NCBI GenBank assembly: GCA_023246565.1
Contig: JAHFIE010000046.1
Coordinates: forward strand, 1 to 7,767
DNA length: 7,767 nt
From: Candidatus Magasanikiibacteriota bacterium
GTDB taxonomy: Bacteria; Patescibacteriota; Patescibacteriia; Magasanikbacterales; UBA922
Reading direction: 5' to 3'
Position numbers and translations under genes: made by a program
Notes under the pieces: model-generated
Databases searched by the model: none
What the model saw: the letters and a program-made list of their open reading frames with translations, nothing else
Told to the model about the DNA's origin: nothing
Part shown: positions 1 to 6,115 of the stretch, piece by piece
Layout: each line of letters starts with the position of its first letter
Numbering within the stretch: the first letter of the stretch is position 1

Positions 1-715
1 TAGCTGTTGGTGCTGCCAGGGTATAACCAACATCCTCAGCTTTTTTTAAAGCTTCTTGTCGTTTGGTTTCTTTGTCTGCTGCTGGAGTGCTTATGGGACC
101 AACCAAAGCAACTTTTTTCTCTTTGACATCATTACAATATGGTGGTGCTAAACCTATTTCATTAATAAGCCAAACTTGGGGAAGACGAAGGGTTACCAAA
201 TAAGGATTAATATTACTGAGAAGTACGTAGGACAATGACAATAATACTAAACCAGTGATCGCGCCACTGATTCTTGTTTTCGCAGAACTGATCATGTCTG
301 CGTTTCCACCCGAGGCTGCCCATTGCGCACCTGACACAACAATAAACGCGACTGCGATAATTCCCGCAAGCCACATGCCATAGCGGTAGATATATTGAAT
401 AAAATCACCAAAATTCGCAAATGATTGTTTGCCGCCAAAAGCGATTTTGGTATTTGATTGACTGATGGGCAGACAAAATCCAATTTCTTTACCAGCAGCA
501 TTTTTACCCGTTGCCCCAACACCACAAGCTTTTTTTGCATCGCTTCCCGTATAAAGTCCCTCTTTATCTTCCACGCCAAGAAGCGCGCTTCTTCGTAAAT
601 TACAATCATCTTTTTCCCAACATCGCTGGTCAACCTGGGCGTTCACGAAATTGGGGACAACAAATAAAAAACCTAATCCAAGGAGAAGAAAAGTGGATAT
701 TCGGCGAAGACGCAT
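1..715 (-). CDS. VirB2/TrbC-like type IV secretion pilin-like protein, cysteine-rich (C-terminus off window)
   Basis: Reading the minus strand from the ATG at 715 gives 238 uninterrupted codons to the window edge, so the 3' end is missing. Residues 1-26 form a classic signal peptide: basic MRLRR, a Leu/Phe-rich core and a VNA cleavage site. An exported segment with Cys32, Cys38, Cys64 and Cys81 follows. Two hydrophobic helices come next, about 112-132 and 150-169, joined by a short loop containing SGGNAD and AKTRISGAI. After them is NINPYL, then a tail with Cys194 and a Lys/Glu-rich stretch. The two-helix core with the GGNAD and INP motifs resembles the VirB2/TrbC pilin family common in Patescibacteria; this is by recognition, not a search. 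VirB2-type proteins are subunits or membrane precursors of conjugation-like pili. The gene lies 6 nt after the DsbA-like gene and has no Shine-Dalgarno, so translation is probably coupled. The long Cys-containing N-terminal region is larger than in a minimal VirB2. Other secretion genes may lie off the left edge. Confidence 0.72.
   Translation of the reverse strand, partial: MRLRRISTFLLLGLGFLFVVPNFVNAQVDQRCWEKDDCNLRRSALLGVEDKEGLYTGSDAKKACGVGATGKNAAGKEIGFCLPISQSNTKIAFGGKQSFANFGDFIQYIYRYGMWLAGIIAVAFIVVSGAQWAASGGNADMISSAKTRISGAITGLVLLSLSYVLLSNINPYLVTLRLPQVWLINEIGLAPPYCNDVKEKKVALVGPISTPAADKETKRQEALKKAEDVGYTLAAPTA
578..593. repeat. 16-bp perfect palindrome inside the pilin-like gene
   Basis: AAGAAGCGCGCTTCTT is exactly self-complementary. 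It sits in codons for Arg-Arg-Ser-Ala-Leu-Leu of the pilin-like gene. It could form a short hairpin or bind a dimeric protein, but chance within coding sequence is equally possible. Confidence 0.5.
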
Positions 716-721
716 ACAAAA

Positions 722-1453
722 CTATTTTTTAAGATTTTTTACCATAACCGAATCCCAGACACTTCGGTTGGTAACTCCTTCAAGAACATCTTGATTAACA
801 AAATACGTAGGTGTTCCTCGTACACCAAGAGCAATCGCGTCATTAACATCAGTTTCAATGATCTGGCGTATTCGTTCACTTTTTTGACAATCAACAAATT
901 GCTTCATATCTAATTGTAACGCAACTGCCGTGGCAGTTAGATCATCATCAGAGAAACGGTTCGTGGTAAATAAATAATGATAGAATGGCCAAAATTTTCC
1001 TTGTTCTTGTGCGCATGCAGCAGCCGTGGCTGCCGGTAATGCTTGAGGGTGAATGCTCGTAAGGGGTAAATGTTTGTATACGACACGAACTGCTGGACCG
1101 TAGGTATCGAGTACTGATTTAAAGGTACGATAATCCTCTTGAGAAAAAGGACATTCAAAATCAATAAAAGCTGTCAAAGTTATTGGACTTTTGGTATTGC
1201 CAAATAATGGACTTGTTGGCTTAATATAGGGTTTCCAATCTACTGGAGCTTTCGGAGTTTCTTCAGAGGAATTCGCAGACGAAAATTGAGCTTTGGTAAA
1301 TTCAGATTTGGTTTTGGTTAATTCTTCAGGTGTGCCAAATTTGAATTGCCATAAATAATACAGTAACCATCCCAGAAAAATAGCAAACCAGACCGCGAGT
1401 GTGACGCCGATAATAGTGCCGACAATATGACGACTTTTGAACATAATAAACAT
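722..1453 (-). CDS. Membrane-anchored DsbA-like thioredoxin-fold protein with a CxxS active site
   Basis: From the ATG at 1453 this encodes 243 residues ending in TAG. Residues 11-35 form one transmembrane helix, followed by a linker to about residue 85 rich in Ser, Thr, Lys and Glu. The rest is an extracytoplasmic DsbA-type domain of the BdbD/Thioredoxin_4 kind. Visible landmarks are DFECPFS at 99-104, the AAACAQEQGKFW helix at 144-155, FVDCQ at 186-190, and GVRGTPTYFVN at 210-220 with the cis-proline at Pro215. The usual CPxC redox pair is Cys101-Pro-Phe-Ser104, so the resolving cysteine is absent. Cys147 and Cys189 could form the structural disulfide seen in some family members. The family makes or repairs disulfides in exported proteins; a CxxS form may act as an isomerase, as a mixed-disulfide chaperone, or through another cysteine. 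The frame is open to a TTG at 1501 and has an ATG at 1474, but both precede the predicted transcription start near 1468. The ATG at 1444 (240 residues) is nearly as good as 1453. It lies directly upstream of the pilin-like gene, its likely operon partner. Confidence 0.85.
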   Translation of the reverse strand: MFIMFKSRHIVGTIIGVTLAVWFAIFLGWLLYYLWQFKFGTPEELTKTKSEFTKAQFSSANSSEETPKAPVDWKPYIKPTSPLFGNTKSPITLTAFIDFECPFSQEDYRTFKSVLDTYGPAVRVVYKHLPLTSIHPQALPAATAAACAQEQGKFWPFYHYLFTTNRFSDDDLTATAVALQLDMKQFVDCQKSERIRQIIETDVNDAIALGVRGTPTYFVNQDVLEGVTNRSVWDSVMVKNLKK

Positions 1454-1474
1454 GAGATTTTGAATCTGGATCAT

Positions 1475-1483
1475 AGTATACCA
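1475..1483 (-). promoter_or_regulatory. Extended -10 promoter for the DsbA-like/pilin operon
   Basis: On the minus strand, TGGTATACT reads as an extended -10 element (TGn plus TATACT, 5 of 6 to consensus). A weak -35, TTGGCC at 1501-1496, lies 15 bp upstream. The predicted start of transcription is near 1468. This leaves a leader of about 15 nt to the ATG at 1453 or 24 nt to that at 1444, and argues against starts at 1474 and 1501. Confidence 0.5.
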
Positions 1484-1531
1484 TACTGAAATGCTGGCCA
1501 ACAGGGATTAATCGTCTGGAGTACTTTGTGG

Positions 1532-1560
1532 TTGACAAGATTTTTCCCCTATGGTATCCT
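1532..1560 (+). promoter_or_regulatory. Sigma70-type promoter upstream of secG
   Basis: TTGACA at 1532-1537 is a perfect -35 box. After a 17-bp spacer comes TATCCT at 1555-1560, preceded by TGG at 1552-1554, giving an extended -10. Transcription would start near 1567, about 60 nt before the secG ATG. It is the best promoter in the window and could drive the whole plus-strand cluster, since no terminator is seen downstream. Confidence 0.75.
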
Positions 1561-1574
1561 CATTATGTTTTGAC

Positions 1575-1603
1575 TTGTCTTCTTGTCTTATCTACCGTAT
1601 ACT
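1575..1603 (+). promoter_or_regulatory. Possible second secG promoter
   Basis: TTGTCT at 1575-1580 (4 of 6 to the -35 consensus), a 17-bp spacer and TATACT at 1598-1603 (5 of 6 to the -10 consensus) form a second plausible promoter. It would start transcription near 1610, giving a leader of about 18 nt. It lies in the leader of the stronger upstream promoter and is less certain. Confidence 0.35.
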
Positions 1604-1627
1604 TGTTACATAGTGTTTCTGTTTATT

Positions 1628-1843
1628 ATGAATCTCGTGCTCTCGATTTCTCAATTTGTTTTAGCGATTTTACTCATGATCGCGGTTCTTTTGCAACAAA
1701 AAGGAGCTGGTCTTGGTTCGGCTTTTGGTGGTAGTAGTACTATGTATACTACTCGCCGTGGCGTTGATAAAATTCTTTTTAATGCCACCATTGTAATTTC
1801 CGTCCTGTTTTTGACTGTCTCAATAGCCGCGATTCTTCTGTAG
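1628..1843 (+). CDS. secG: Preprotein translocase subunit SecG
   Basis: A 71-residue protein with the SecG plan: a first transmembrane helix at about residues 5-22, the conserved loop LLQQKGAGLGSAFGGSS, then MYTTRRGVDKILFNAT leading into a second helix at about 48-70. SecG is the small, non-essential partner of SecY and SecE in the membrane channel; it aids SecA-driven export of unfolded proteins. Length and motifs match the family. The frame is open back to a TTG at 1583, but that would add 15 residues before the normal N-terminus, so the ATG at 1628 is chosen. No Shine-Dalgarno precedes it; the leader is T-rich. It is the first gene after the promoters at 1532-1603. It stands apart from other sec genes, with a solute-binding protein gene following after 64 nt. 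Confidence 0.93.
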   Translation: MNLVLSISQFVLAILLMIAVLLQQKGAGLGSAFGGSSTMYTTRRGVDKILFNATIVISVLFLTVSIAAILL

Positions 1844-1907
1844 ATCTAGAATTTTCATCGAATTATCTTACTAGTATCTTCCTTAGATTCTTTGTACTTG
1901 TGTATTT

Positions 1908-3875
1908 GTGTTTACTTTTATCAAACGAACAATAACCACAATGTGGCGTCGTTTTTTCGGAGAGCAGACCCGTGGCCTCATTAGTCGTCGGCATGATTTT
2001 GCCCTCATGAAAAAGATTCAAGGAAAAAATTTGCCCAGTTGGCGTCAAATTCGGTTTATTACAAAAATTTTACCGGCCAAACAACGAATCGCGTTTCAGA
2101 TTAGTTTGTTTAGTTTTATTATTGGCAGTATTGTATTGCTCTTTGGAATTCTTTCTTTGTTTCGAGTACCGGTCGCGGCAGTTGGTGGAAAATATGTTGA
2201 AGGCACGGTTGGTTCACCACGGTTTGTTAACCCAATTTTTGCAACCATTAATGAAGTAGATACTAGTTTGGTTCGACTCGTTTTTAGCAGTCTCATGCGA
2301 TATGACGGTAAGCAGCAATTGATCACTGATTTGGCAGATTCCATAGTTGTAAGTCCTGATAAAAAAAATTATACTTTTTCGCTCAATCGAAACGCGCGTT
2401 GGCATGATAATGAACCAGTAACTGCTCGTGATGTGGTATTTACGTTTGAACTTATCCAAGATGGGGCAGTGGGGAGTCCTCTTTTTAATAGTTTCCAAGG
2501 CGTGACTGTTTCAACATCGGATGATTACACCGTACAGTTCACTTTGGCTGAACCGTATCCTGGTTTTTTGGCAGCGCTCACCGTTGGTATTTTGCCAGAA
2601 CATGTGTGGTCAACGATTCCTCGCCAACAAATTCGTCTGGCAGAAGCTAATTTAAAACCAGTGGGAAGCGGACCGTATCAATTTAAACGTTTTATTAAAG
2701 AATCAGATGGTTTTTTGTCACGGTATGAATTGGATCGGGCACCGCAATTTTATCGCCACCCGCCCTTTATTGAGAATTTTATTTTTCAGTTTTATGGTAG
2801 TTATGAAGGAGATGGCGGAGCGCTTGATGCGCTTCGGAGTCAGAAAATTGATGGTCTAAGTTTCGTACCAACCACCTCACGTACTAAAATTAGTCAGAAA
2901 CACGTCAAGGTTGCTGACCTTCAAGTCCCGGAATATACTGCTCTATTTTTTAATCAAAGTAATAATCCTGCTTTCGTTGACAAAGACATTCGTCAAGCTC
3001 TTTCTTTGGCTATTAATAAAAGTAAAATTCTCCAAGAAACATTGAAAGATGGAGGAAGTATTATTGAAGGACCTGTTTTACCAGGATTTCCAGGGTTTAC
3101 TTCCCAGACAGCAAGCGCTTCTTCTCCAGATCAAGCAAACGCGCTTCTGGACAAAAAATGGAAACGAGAAACTGCGGAAAATTATAAACAAGGATTACGT
3201 GAAAAATTCTTACGTGATCACCCCTTAACAGGAACAACAACCACGTCAGTAACCAGTACTTTTGATGCAGAAACATCTGCCAAGGAGTTGGAAACCTTTA
3301 TTAACCAAAATACTAATCCTGCACAGTTATTGTATCGTCAAGCAAAAGATGGAAAAACACTAACCATTCGCCTGGTAACCGCTGATACGTTTGAATATCG
3401 TCACACAGCAGAATTAATTGCTGGTTATTGGCAGGATATTGGGGTGAAAACCGATATTGAATACGTGAATACGAAAGATATTACCCGGCTTGTTTTAAAG
3501 AATCGTTCGTATGACGTGCTCTTGTTTGGGATTATTGTTGGTGGAGAGCCAGATCAATATTTATTTTGGCATTCAACACAAATCAATTATCCTGGACTTA
3601 ATCTGGCTCGGTATGCGAATAAAAAAGTTGATGAAATTTTATTAAAAATTCGGCAGACCAATGATGCTGATCAGCTCGATAAACTGTATGGAGATTTTCA
3701 AAAATATATTATTGATGACGTGCCTGCGATATTTTTGTATAGTCCAACGTATAGTTATGCTTTGGGCTCGGAAATCAAGGGTTTTGGTGTTGAACGTATT
3801 GCTCATCCGTCAGACCGATTTGCTGATGTATCTGATTGGTATATTAAGACCAAAGGGGAATGGAAATTGAAATAA
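1908..3875 (+). CDS. Membrane-anchored ABC-type peptide/solute-binding protein, family 5
   Basis: A 655-residue protein of the SBP_bac_5 family (OppA/DppA-like). It has a basic cytoplasmic segment of about 60 residues and a single transmembrane helix at about 62-84. The binding domain begins at GGKYVEGTVGSPRFVNPIF (94-112). Family signatures are LVFSSLMRYD (124-133), NARWHDNEPVTARDVVFTF (162-180), GSGPYQFKRF (253-262), a DIRQALSLAINK motif (360-371), and a C-terminal lobe with YWQDIGVKTDIEYV (507-520) and VPAIFLYSPTYSYA (605-618). There is no cysteine anywhere, so it cannot be a lipoprotein; the uncleaved helix tethers it to the outer face of the membrane. About 60 residues (roughly 418-480) look like an insertion between domain elements. 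Relatives capture oligopeptides or other solutes for an ABC permease, but no permease or ATPase gene lies in this window. The start is uncertain: GTG at 1908, or ATG at 1941 (644 residues); neither has a Shine-Dalgarno. Confidence 0.88.
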   Translation: MFTFIKRTITTMWRRFFGEQTRGLISRRHDFALMKKIQGKNLPSWRQIRFITKILPAKQRIAFQISLFSFIIGSIVLLFGILSLFRVPVAAVGGKYVEGTVGSPRFVNPIFATINEVDTSLVRLVFSSLMRYDGKQQLITDLADSIVVSPDKKNYTFSLNRNARWHDNEPVTARDVVFTFELIQDGAVGSPLFNSFQGVTVSTSDDYTVQFTLAEPYPGFLAALTVGILPEHVWSTIPRQQIRLAEANLKPVGSGPYQFKRFIKESDGFLSRYELDRAPQFYRHPPFIENFIFQFYGSYEGDGGALDALRSQKIDGLSFVPTTSRTKISQKHVKVADLQVPEYTALFFNQSNNPAFVDKDIRQALSLAINKSKILQETLKDGGSIIEGPVLPGFPGFTSQTASASSPDQANALLDKKWKRETAENYKQGLREKFLRDHPLTGTTTTSVTSTFDAETSAKELETFINQNTNPAQLLYRQAKDGKTLTIRLVTADTFEYRHTAELIAGYWQDIGVKTDIEYVNTKDITRLVLKNRSYDVLLFGIIVGGEPDQYLFWHSTQINYPGLNLARYANKKVDEILLKIRQTNDADQLDKLYGDFQKYIIDDVPAIFLYSPTYSYALGSEIKGFGVERIAHPSDRFADVSDWYIKTKGEWKLK

Positions 3876-3878
3876 TCA

Positions 3879-3911
3879 TTCGACTTTGTCCGGCTTGCCG
3901 TGACCATCGAA
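3879..3911 (+). other. Bulged hairpin between the solute-binding gene and tRNA-Leu
   Basis: Just after the stop codon at 3875, the outer arms TTCGA (3879-3883) and TCGAA (3907-3911) enclose an inner stem, GTCCGG (3888-3893) with CCG-T-GAC (3898-3904), around a CTTG loop. No T-run follows, so it is not a standard terminator. It ends 8 nt before the tRNA and may protect the upstream mRNA end or guide tRNA 5' processing. The function is inferred. Confidence 0.4.
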
Positions 3912-3919
3912 CGATAAGC

Positions 3920-4003
3920 GGGGATATGGTGGAATTGGTAGACACGCGGCGTTCAGAGCGCCGTGGTAGCAATATCGTGAGGGTTCAAATCCCTCTATCC
4001 CCA
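3920..4003 (+). tRNA. tRNA-Leu (anticodon CAG)
   Basis: A complete 84-nt class II tRNA. The acceptor stem is GGGGATA (3920-3926) with TATCCCC (3996-4002), and A4003 is the discriminator, as expected for leucine. The D arm is GTG/CAC with GG at 3937-3938. The anticodon stem is CGGCG/CGCCG with loop TTCAGAG, anticodon CAG at 3954-3956, reading CUG. The long variable arm has stem GGTA/TATC closed by a GCAA tetraloop. The T arm is GAGGG/CCCTC with loop TTCAAAT. The 3' CCA is not encoded (CGA follows), so CCA must be added by an enzyme. No promoter of its own is evident; it probably lies in the transcript from upstream and would be cut out between the solute-binding protein and RNase J messages. 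Confidence 0.97.
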
Positions 4004-4060
4004 CGACAGATAGTAGTATCTTCATAATAATTTTTGTATTTTTACTCTCTTTTAATTTGT

Positions 4061-5899
4061 ATGATGAGTACCATGAATCAGCAGCGACCTCCCAACGAAT
4101 CGTCCTCCCCCGCACGTGCTAAACCACGTCGATTTAATAACCATCGACCAGGTGGTTTTAAACCACGATACGGGTCTCATGATCCGCGCACCACATCATT
4201 TAATGCTCCGGTTACTGATCAAGTCATCAGTAATCCGAACGCGCTCCGCATTATACCGATTGGTGGTTGCGAAGAAGTCGGCAGAAACATGACCGTGTTT
4301 GAATATGGCAATGACATTGTTATCCTTGATATGGGATTACAATTTCCTGAAGAAGACATGCCCGGGATTGATTATATTATTCCCAACATCAAATATCTCC
4401 AGGGCAAAGAAAAACGAATTCGAGCCGTGATATTTAGTCATGGTCATTTGGATCATATTGGTGCTGCTCCGATTTTACTCGAAAAATTAGGATATCCTCC
4501 GGTTGTGGGCATGCCGCTTACCCTCGCGCTTATTAAACACCGTCAAGAAGATTATGAAAAAGGGTCATCAAAAAAATTAAAAATCATTACGGTAAACACG
4601 ATCAATCAACGTATTCAACTTGGTGAAATTACGGTCGGATTTTTTCAGGTTGAACATTCAATTATGGATTCCATGGGGACCATTATTCAGACCCCAGCCG
4701 GTACCGCACTTCATCCTGGTGACTGGACCATGGAACGCGATGCGAATGGAAACACTCATGTACGGTATGATCAACTCGCTGATCTGCGCCGTCCAACCGT
4801 ATTAATGTTGGAAAGTTTGGGAGCTACGAATGAACGACGACATGGAACGTATCATGAAATGTATGCCAATTTATACCGCGTGATTAGTGAAGCACCTGGC
4901 CGAGTCATTATTGCCACCTTTTCTTCACAAGTCGAACGGGTTAAATGGATTATTCAAGCCGCGACTGAACTTGGTAAAAAAGTCGCGCTTGATGGTTATA
5001 GCATGAAAATGAATATTGAAATTGCCAAAAAATTAGGTTATATCAAGATTCCCAAAGGAGTTCTTATTGATACCGAGGCGACCGATGATTATCCGGAAAA
5101 TAATGTGGTCATTGTCTGTACGGGCGCGCAGGGCGAAGATCGTGCTGTTTTATCACGAATATCGAGTGGTGAACACCGTGTCATTAAATTACGTAAAAAA
5201 GACACGGTTATTTTTTCTTCTTCAATTATCCCAGGCAATGAACGATCAGTGCAACGGCTGAAAGATACTATTTATCGGCAATCAGACCATGTTATTCATG
5301 GTGATTTGATGGATGTTCATGTTTCTGGACATGCTACCCGACGTGATATTGTGGATATTCTTGACCAGGCAAAACCAACCTATTTTATGCCGGTGTATGC
5401 CAATCATTATTTTCTCAAAGAATCACGGTCACTGGCTATTCAACAGGGATTTCCTGAAGAAAAAATTGTGGTACCGGACAATGGTTCAGTCATTGAACTT
5501 GATGAAAAAGGAATGCGGGTTTTGCCCAAAAAAGTTCCGACTGAGTATGTGTTTGTTGATGGTCTTGGCGTGAGTGACACGCAACATATTGTTTTACGCG
5601 ATCGTCAGGTACTTGCCGAAGACGGAATGGTTGTGGTCATTGCGACTGTTGATTCCAAAAGCGGTGTGCTCATCCAAAATCCTGATATTATTTCCCGTGG
5701 CTTTGTGTTTTTGAAAGATAATAAAGAACTTATCGAAGATATTCGACACCGTGTTAAAAAAATGGTCATTGAATCAAATCCATTACGTTGGGCCGATACC
5801 AATCAAATTCGGAATGATATCCGTGACAAGATTGGTCAGTTTATTTATACTAAAACTGAAAAACGCCCCATGGTGTTGCCCGTGGTGATTGAGGTATAA
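4061..5899 (+). CDS. rnj: Ribonuclease J-like metallo-beta-lactamase/beta-CASP nuclease
   Basis: From the ATG at 4061 it is 612 residues. RNase J is a cytoplasmic 5' exonuclease and endonuclease for mRNA decay and rRNA maturation. Residues 1-58 are a basic, Pro/Asn/Arg-rich, probably disordered tail absent from minimal RNase J (about 555 residues). The catalytic core follows: IGGCEEVGRN (67-76), SHGHLDHIG (126-134) with the HxHxDH zinc motif, VEHSIMDSMG (197-206) with His199, and HPGDW with Asp221. The beta-CASP region has TFSSQVERV (286-294), CTGAQGED (353-360), SSSIIPGNERSVQRL (386-400) and SGHATRRD (422-429). The C-terminal domain has SRGFVF (545-550). Two motifs are unusual. The last metal-ligand motif, normally PVHGEYR, reads PVYANHY (444-450), with Tyr446 where His is expected. 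The usual SDSTN segment reads LESLGATNERR (250-260). The frame is open to a TTG at 4034; the ATGs at 4061, 4064 and 4073 are all possible starts. No Shine-Dalgarno is present. Confidence 0.93.
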   Translation: MMSTMNQQRPPNESSSPARAKPRRFNNHRPGGFKPRYGSHDPRTTSFNAPVTDQVISNPNALRIIPIGGCEEVGRNMTVFEYGNDIVILDMGLQFPEEDMPGIDYIIPNIKYLQGKEKRIRAVIFSHGHLDHIGAAPILLEKLGYPPVVGMPLTLALIKHRQEDYEKGSSKKLKIITVNTINQRIQLGEITVGFFQVEHSIMDSMGTIIQTPAGTALHPGDWTMERDANGNTHVRYDQLADLRRPTVLMLESLGATNERRHGTYHEMYANLYRVISEAPGRVIIATFSSQVERVKWIIQAATELGKKVALDGYSMKMNIEIAKKLGYIKIPKGVLIDTEATDDYPENNVVIVCTGAQGEDRAVLSRISSGEHRVIKLRKKDTVIFSSSIIPGNERSVQRLKDTIYRQSDHVIHGDLMDVHVSGHATRRDIVDILDQAKPTYFMPVYANHYFLKESRSLAIQQGFPEEKIVVPDNGSVIELDEKGMRVLPKKVPTEYVFVDGLGVSDTQHIVLRDRQVLAEDGMVVVIATVDSKSGVLIQNPDIISRGFVFLKDNKELIEDIRHRVKKMVIESNPLRWADTNQIRNDIRDKIGQFIYTKTEKRPMVLPVVIEV

Positions 5900-5900
5900 T
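5895..5900 (+). promoter_or_regulatory. Possible -10 box before the PspC-domain gene
   Basis: A perfect TATAAT overlaps the RNase J stop codon and ends 8 nt before the ATG at 5909, which would give a nearly leaderless message. No good -35 box or TG extension is seen, and the bases also encode the end of RNase J, so chance is likely. Confidence 0.2.
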
Positions 5901-5908
5901 AAAAGTAT

Positions 5909-6109
5909 ATGAAACGACTCTATCGTTCGAACAAAGAAAAAATGTTAGCTGGAATTTGCGGAGGCTTTGCTGAATATTGGGATATTGATCCGACCATGGT
6001 TCGTTTGATTGTGGCTTTTTTGGCTATTGTTACGGGAATTGTGCCGGCTGTTCTTGTATATATTTTGGGAATGATTATAATTCCTGCGCGACCGAATGAG
6101 GGATCGTAA
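5909..6109 (+). CDS. Small PspC-domain membrane protein
   Basis: A 66-residue protein that is essentially one PspC domain. The N-terminal part, KRLYRSNKEKMLAGICGGFAEY, carries the hallmark GICGGFAEY, then DIDPTMVRLIVAF. A hydrophobic segment at about 30-57 ends in the motif YILGMIIIP, followed by a short polar tail. PspC was defined as the membrane part of the phage-shock response in enterobacteria. Stand-alone PspC-domain proteins occur widely, mostly without a known role, so envelope stress or membrane integrity is only a family-level guess. The gene starts 9 nt after the RNase J stop and ends 6 nt before trpS, so it is probably co-transcribed with both. A weak GAGGT at 5891-5895 lies 13 nt before the ATG, further than usual for ribosome binding. 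No pspA or pspB homologue is in the window. Confidence 0.88.
   Translation: MKRLYRSNKEKMLAGICGGFAEYWDIDPTMVRLIVAFLAIVTGIVPAVLVYILGMIIIPARPNEGS
6098..6103 (+). promoter_or_regulatory. Likely ribosome binding site of trpS
   Basis: GAGGGA lies within the last codons of the PspC-domain gene, 12 nt before the ATG at 6116. It is one of the few Shine-Dalgarno-like sequences here and favours 6116 over the in-frame ATG at 6131. Confidence 0.4.
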
Positions 6110-6115
6110 ATCGCA

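Noticed and set aside
292..633. A minus-strand open frame of 113 codons
   Set aside because: It overlaps the pilin-like gene in another frame; that frame has a signal peptide, two helices and family motifs, while this one has none.
1454..1501. N-terminal extension of the DsbA-like protein to TTG at 1501 or ATG at 1474
   Set aside because: Both lie at or before the predicted -10 element and add residues ahead of the membrane helix.
1583..1627. Extension of SecG to TTG at 1583
   Set aside because: SecG normally begins just before the first helix, as with the ATG at 1628; the extension overlaps promoter-like sequence.
3879..3911. Rho-independent terminator before the tRNA
   Set aside because: The hairpin is bulged and no T-run follows it.
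4034..4060. Extension of RNase J to TTG at 4034
   Set aside because: The extra residues are hydrophobic and unlike the basic tail; several ATG codons follow at once.
3876..4115. A minus-strand open frame across the tRNA, with a GIEGFEPS-type peptide
   Set aside because: This is the familiar spurious protein made by translating the complement of a tRNA-Leu.
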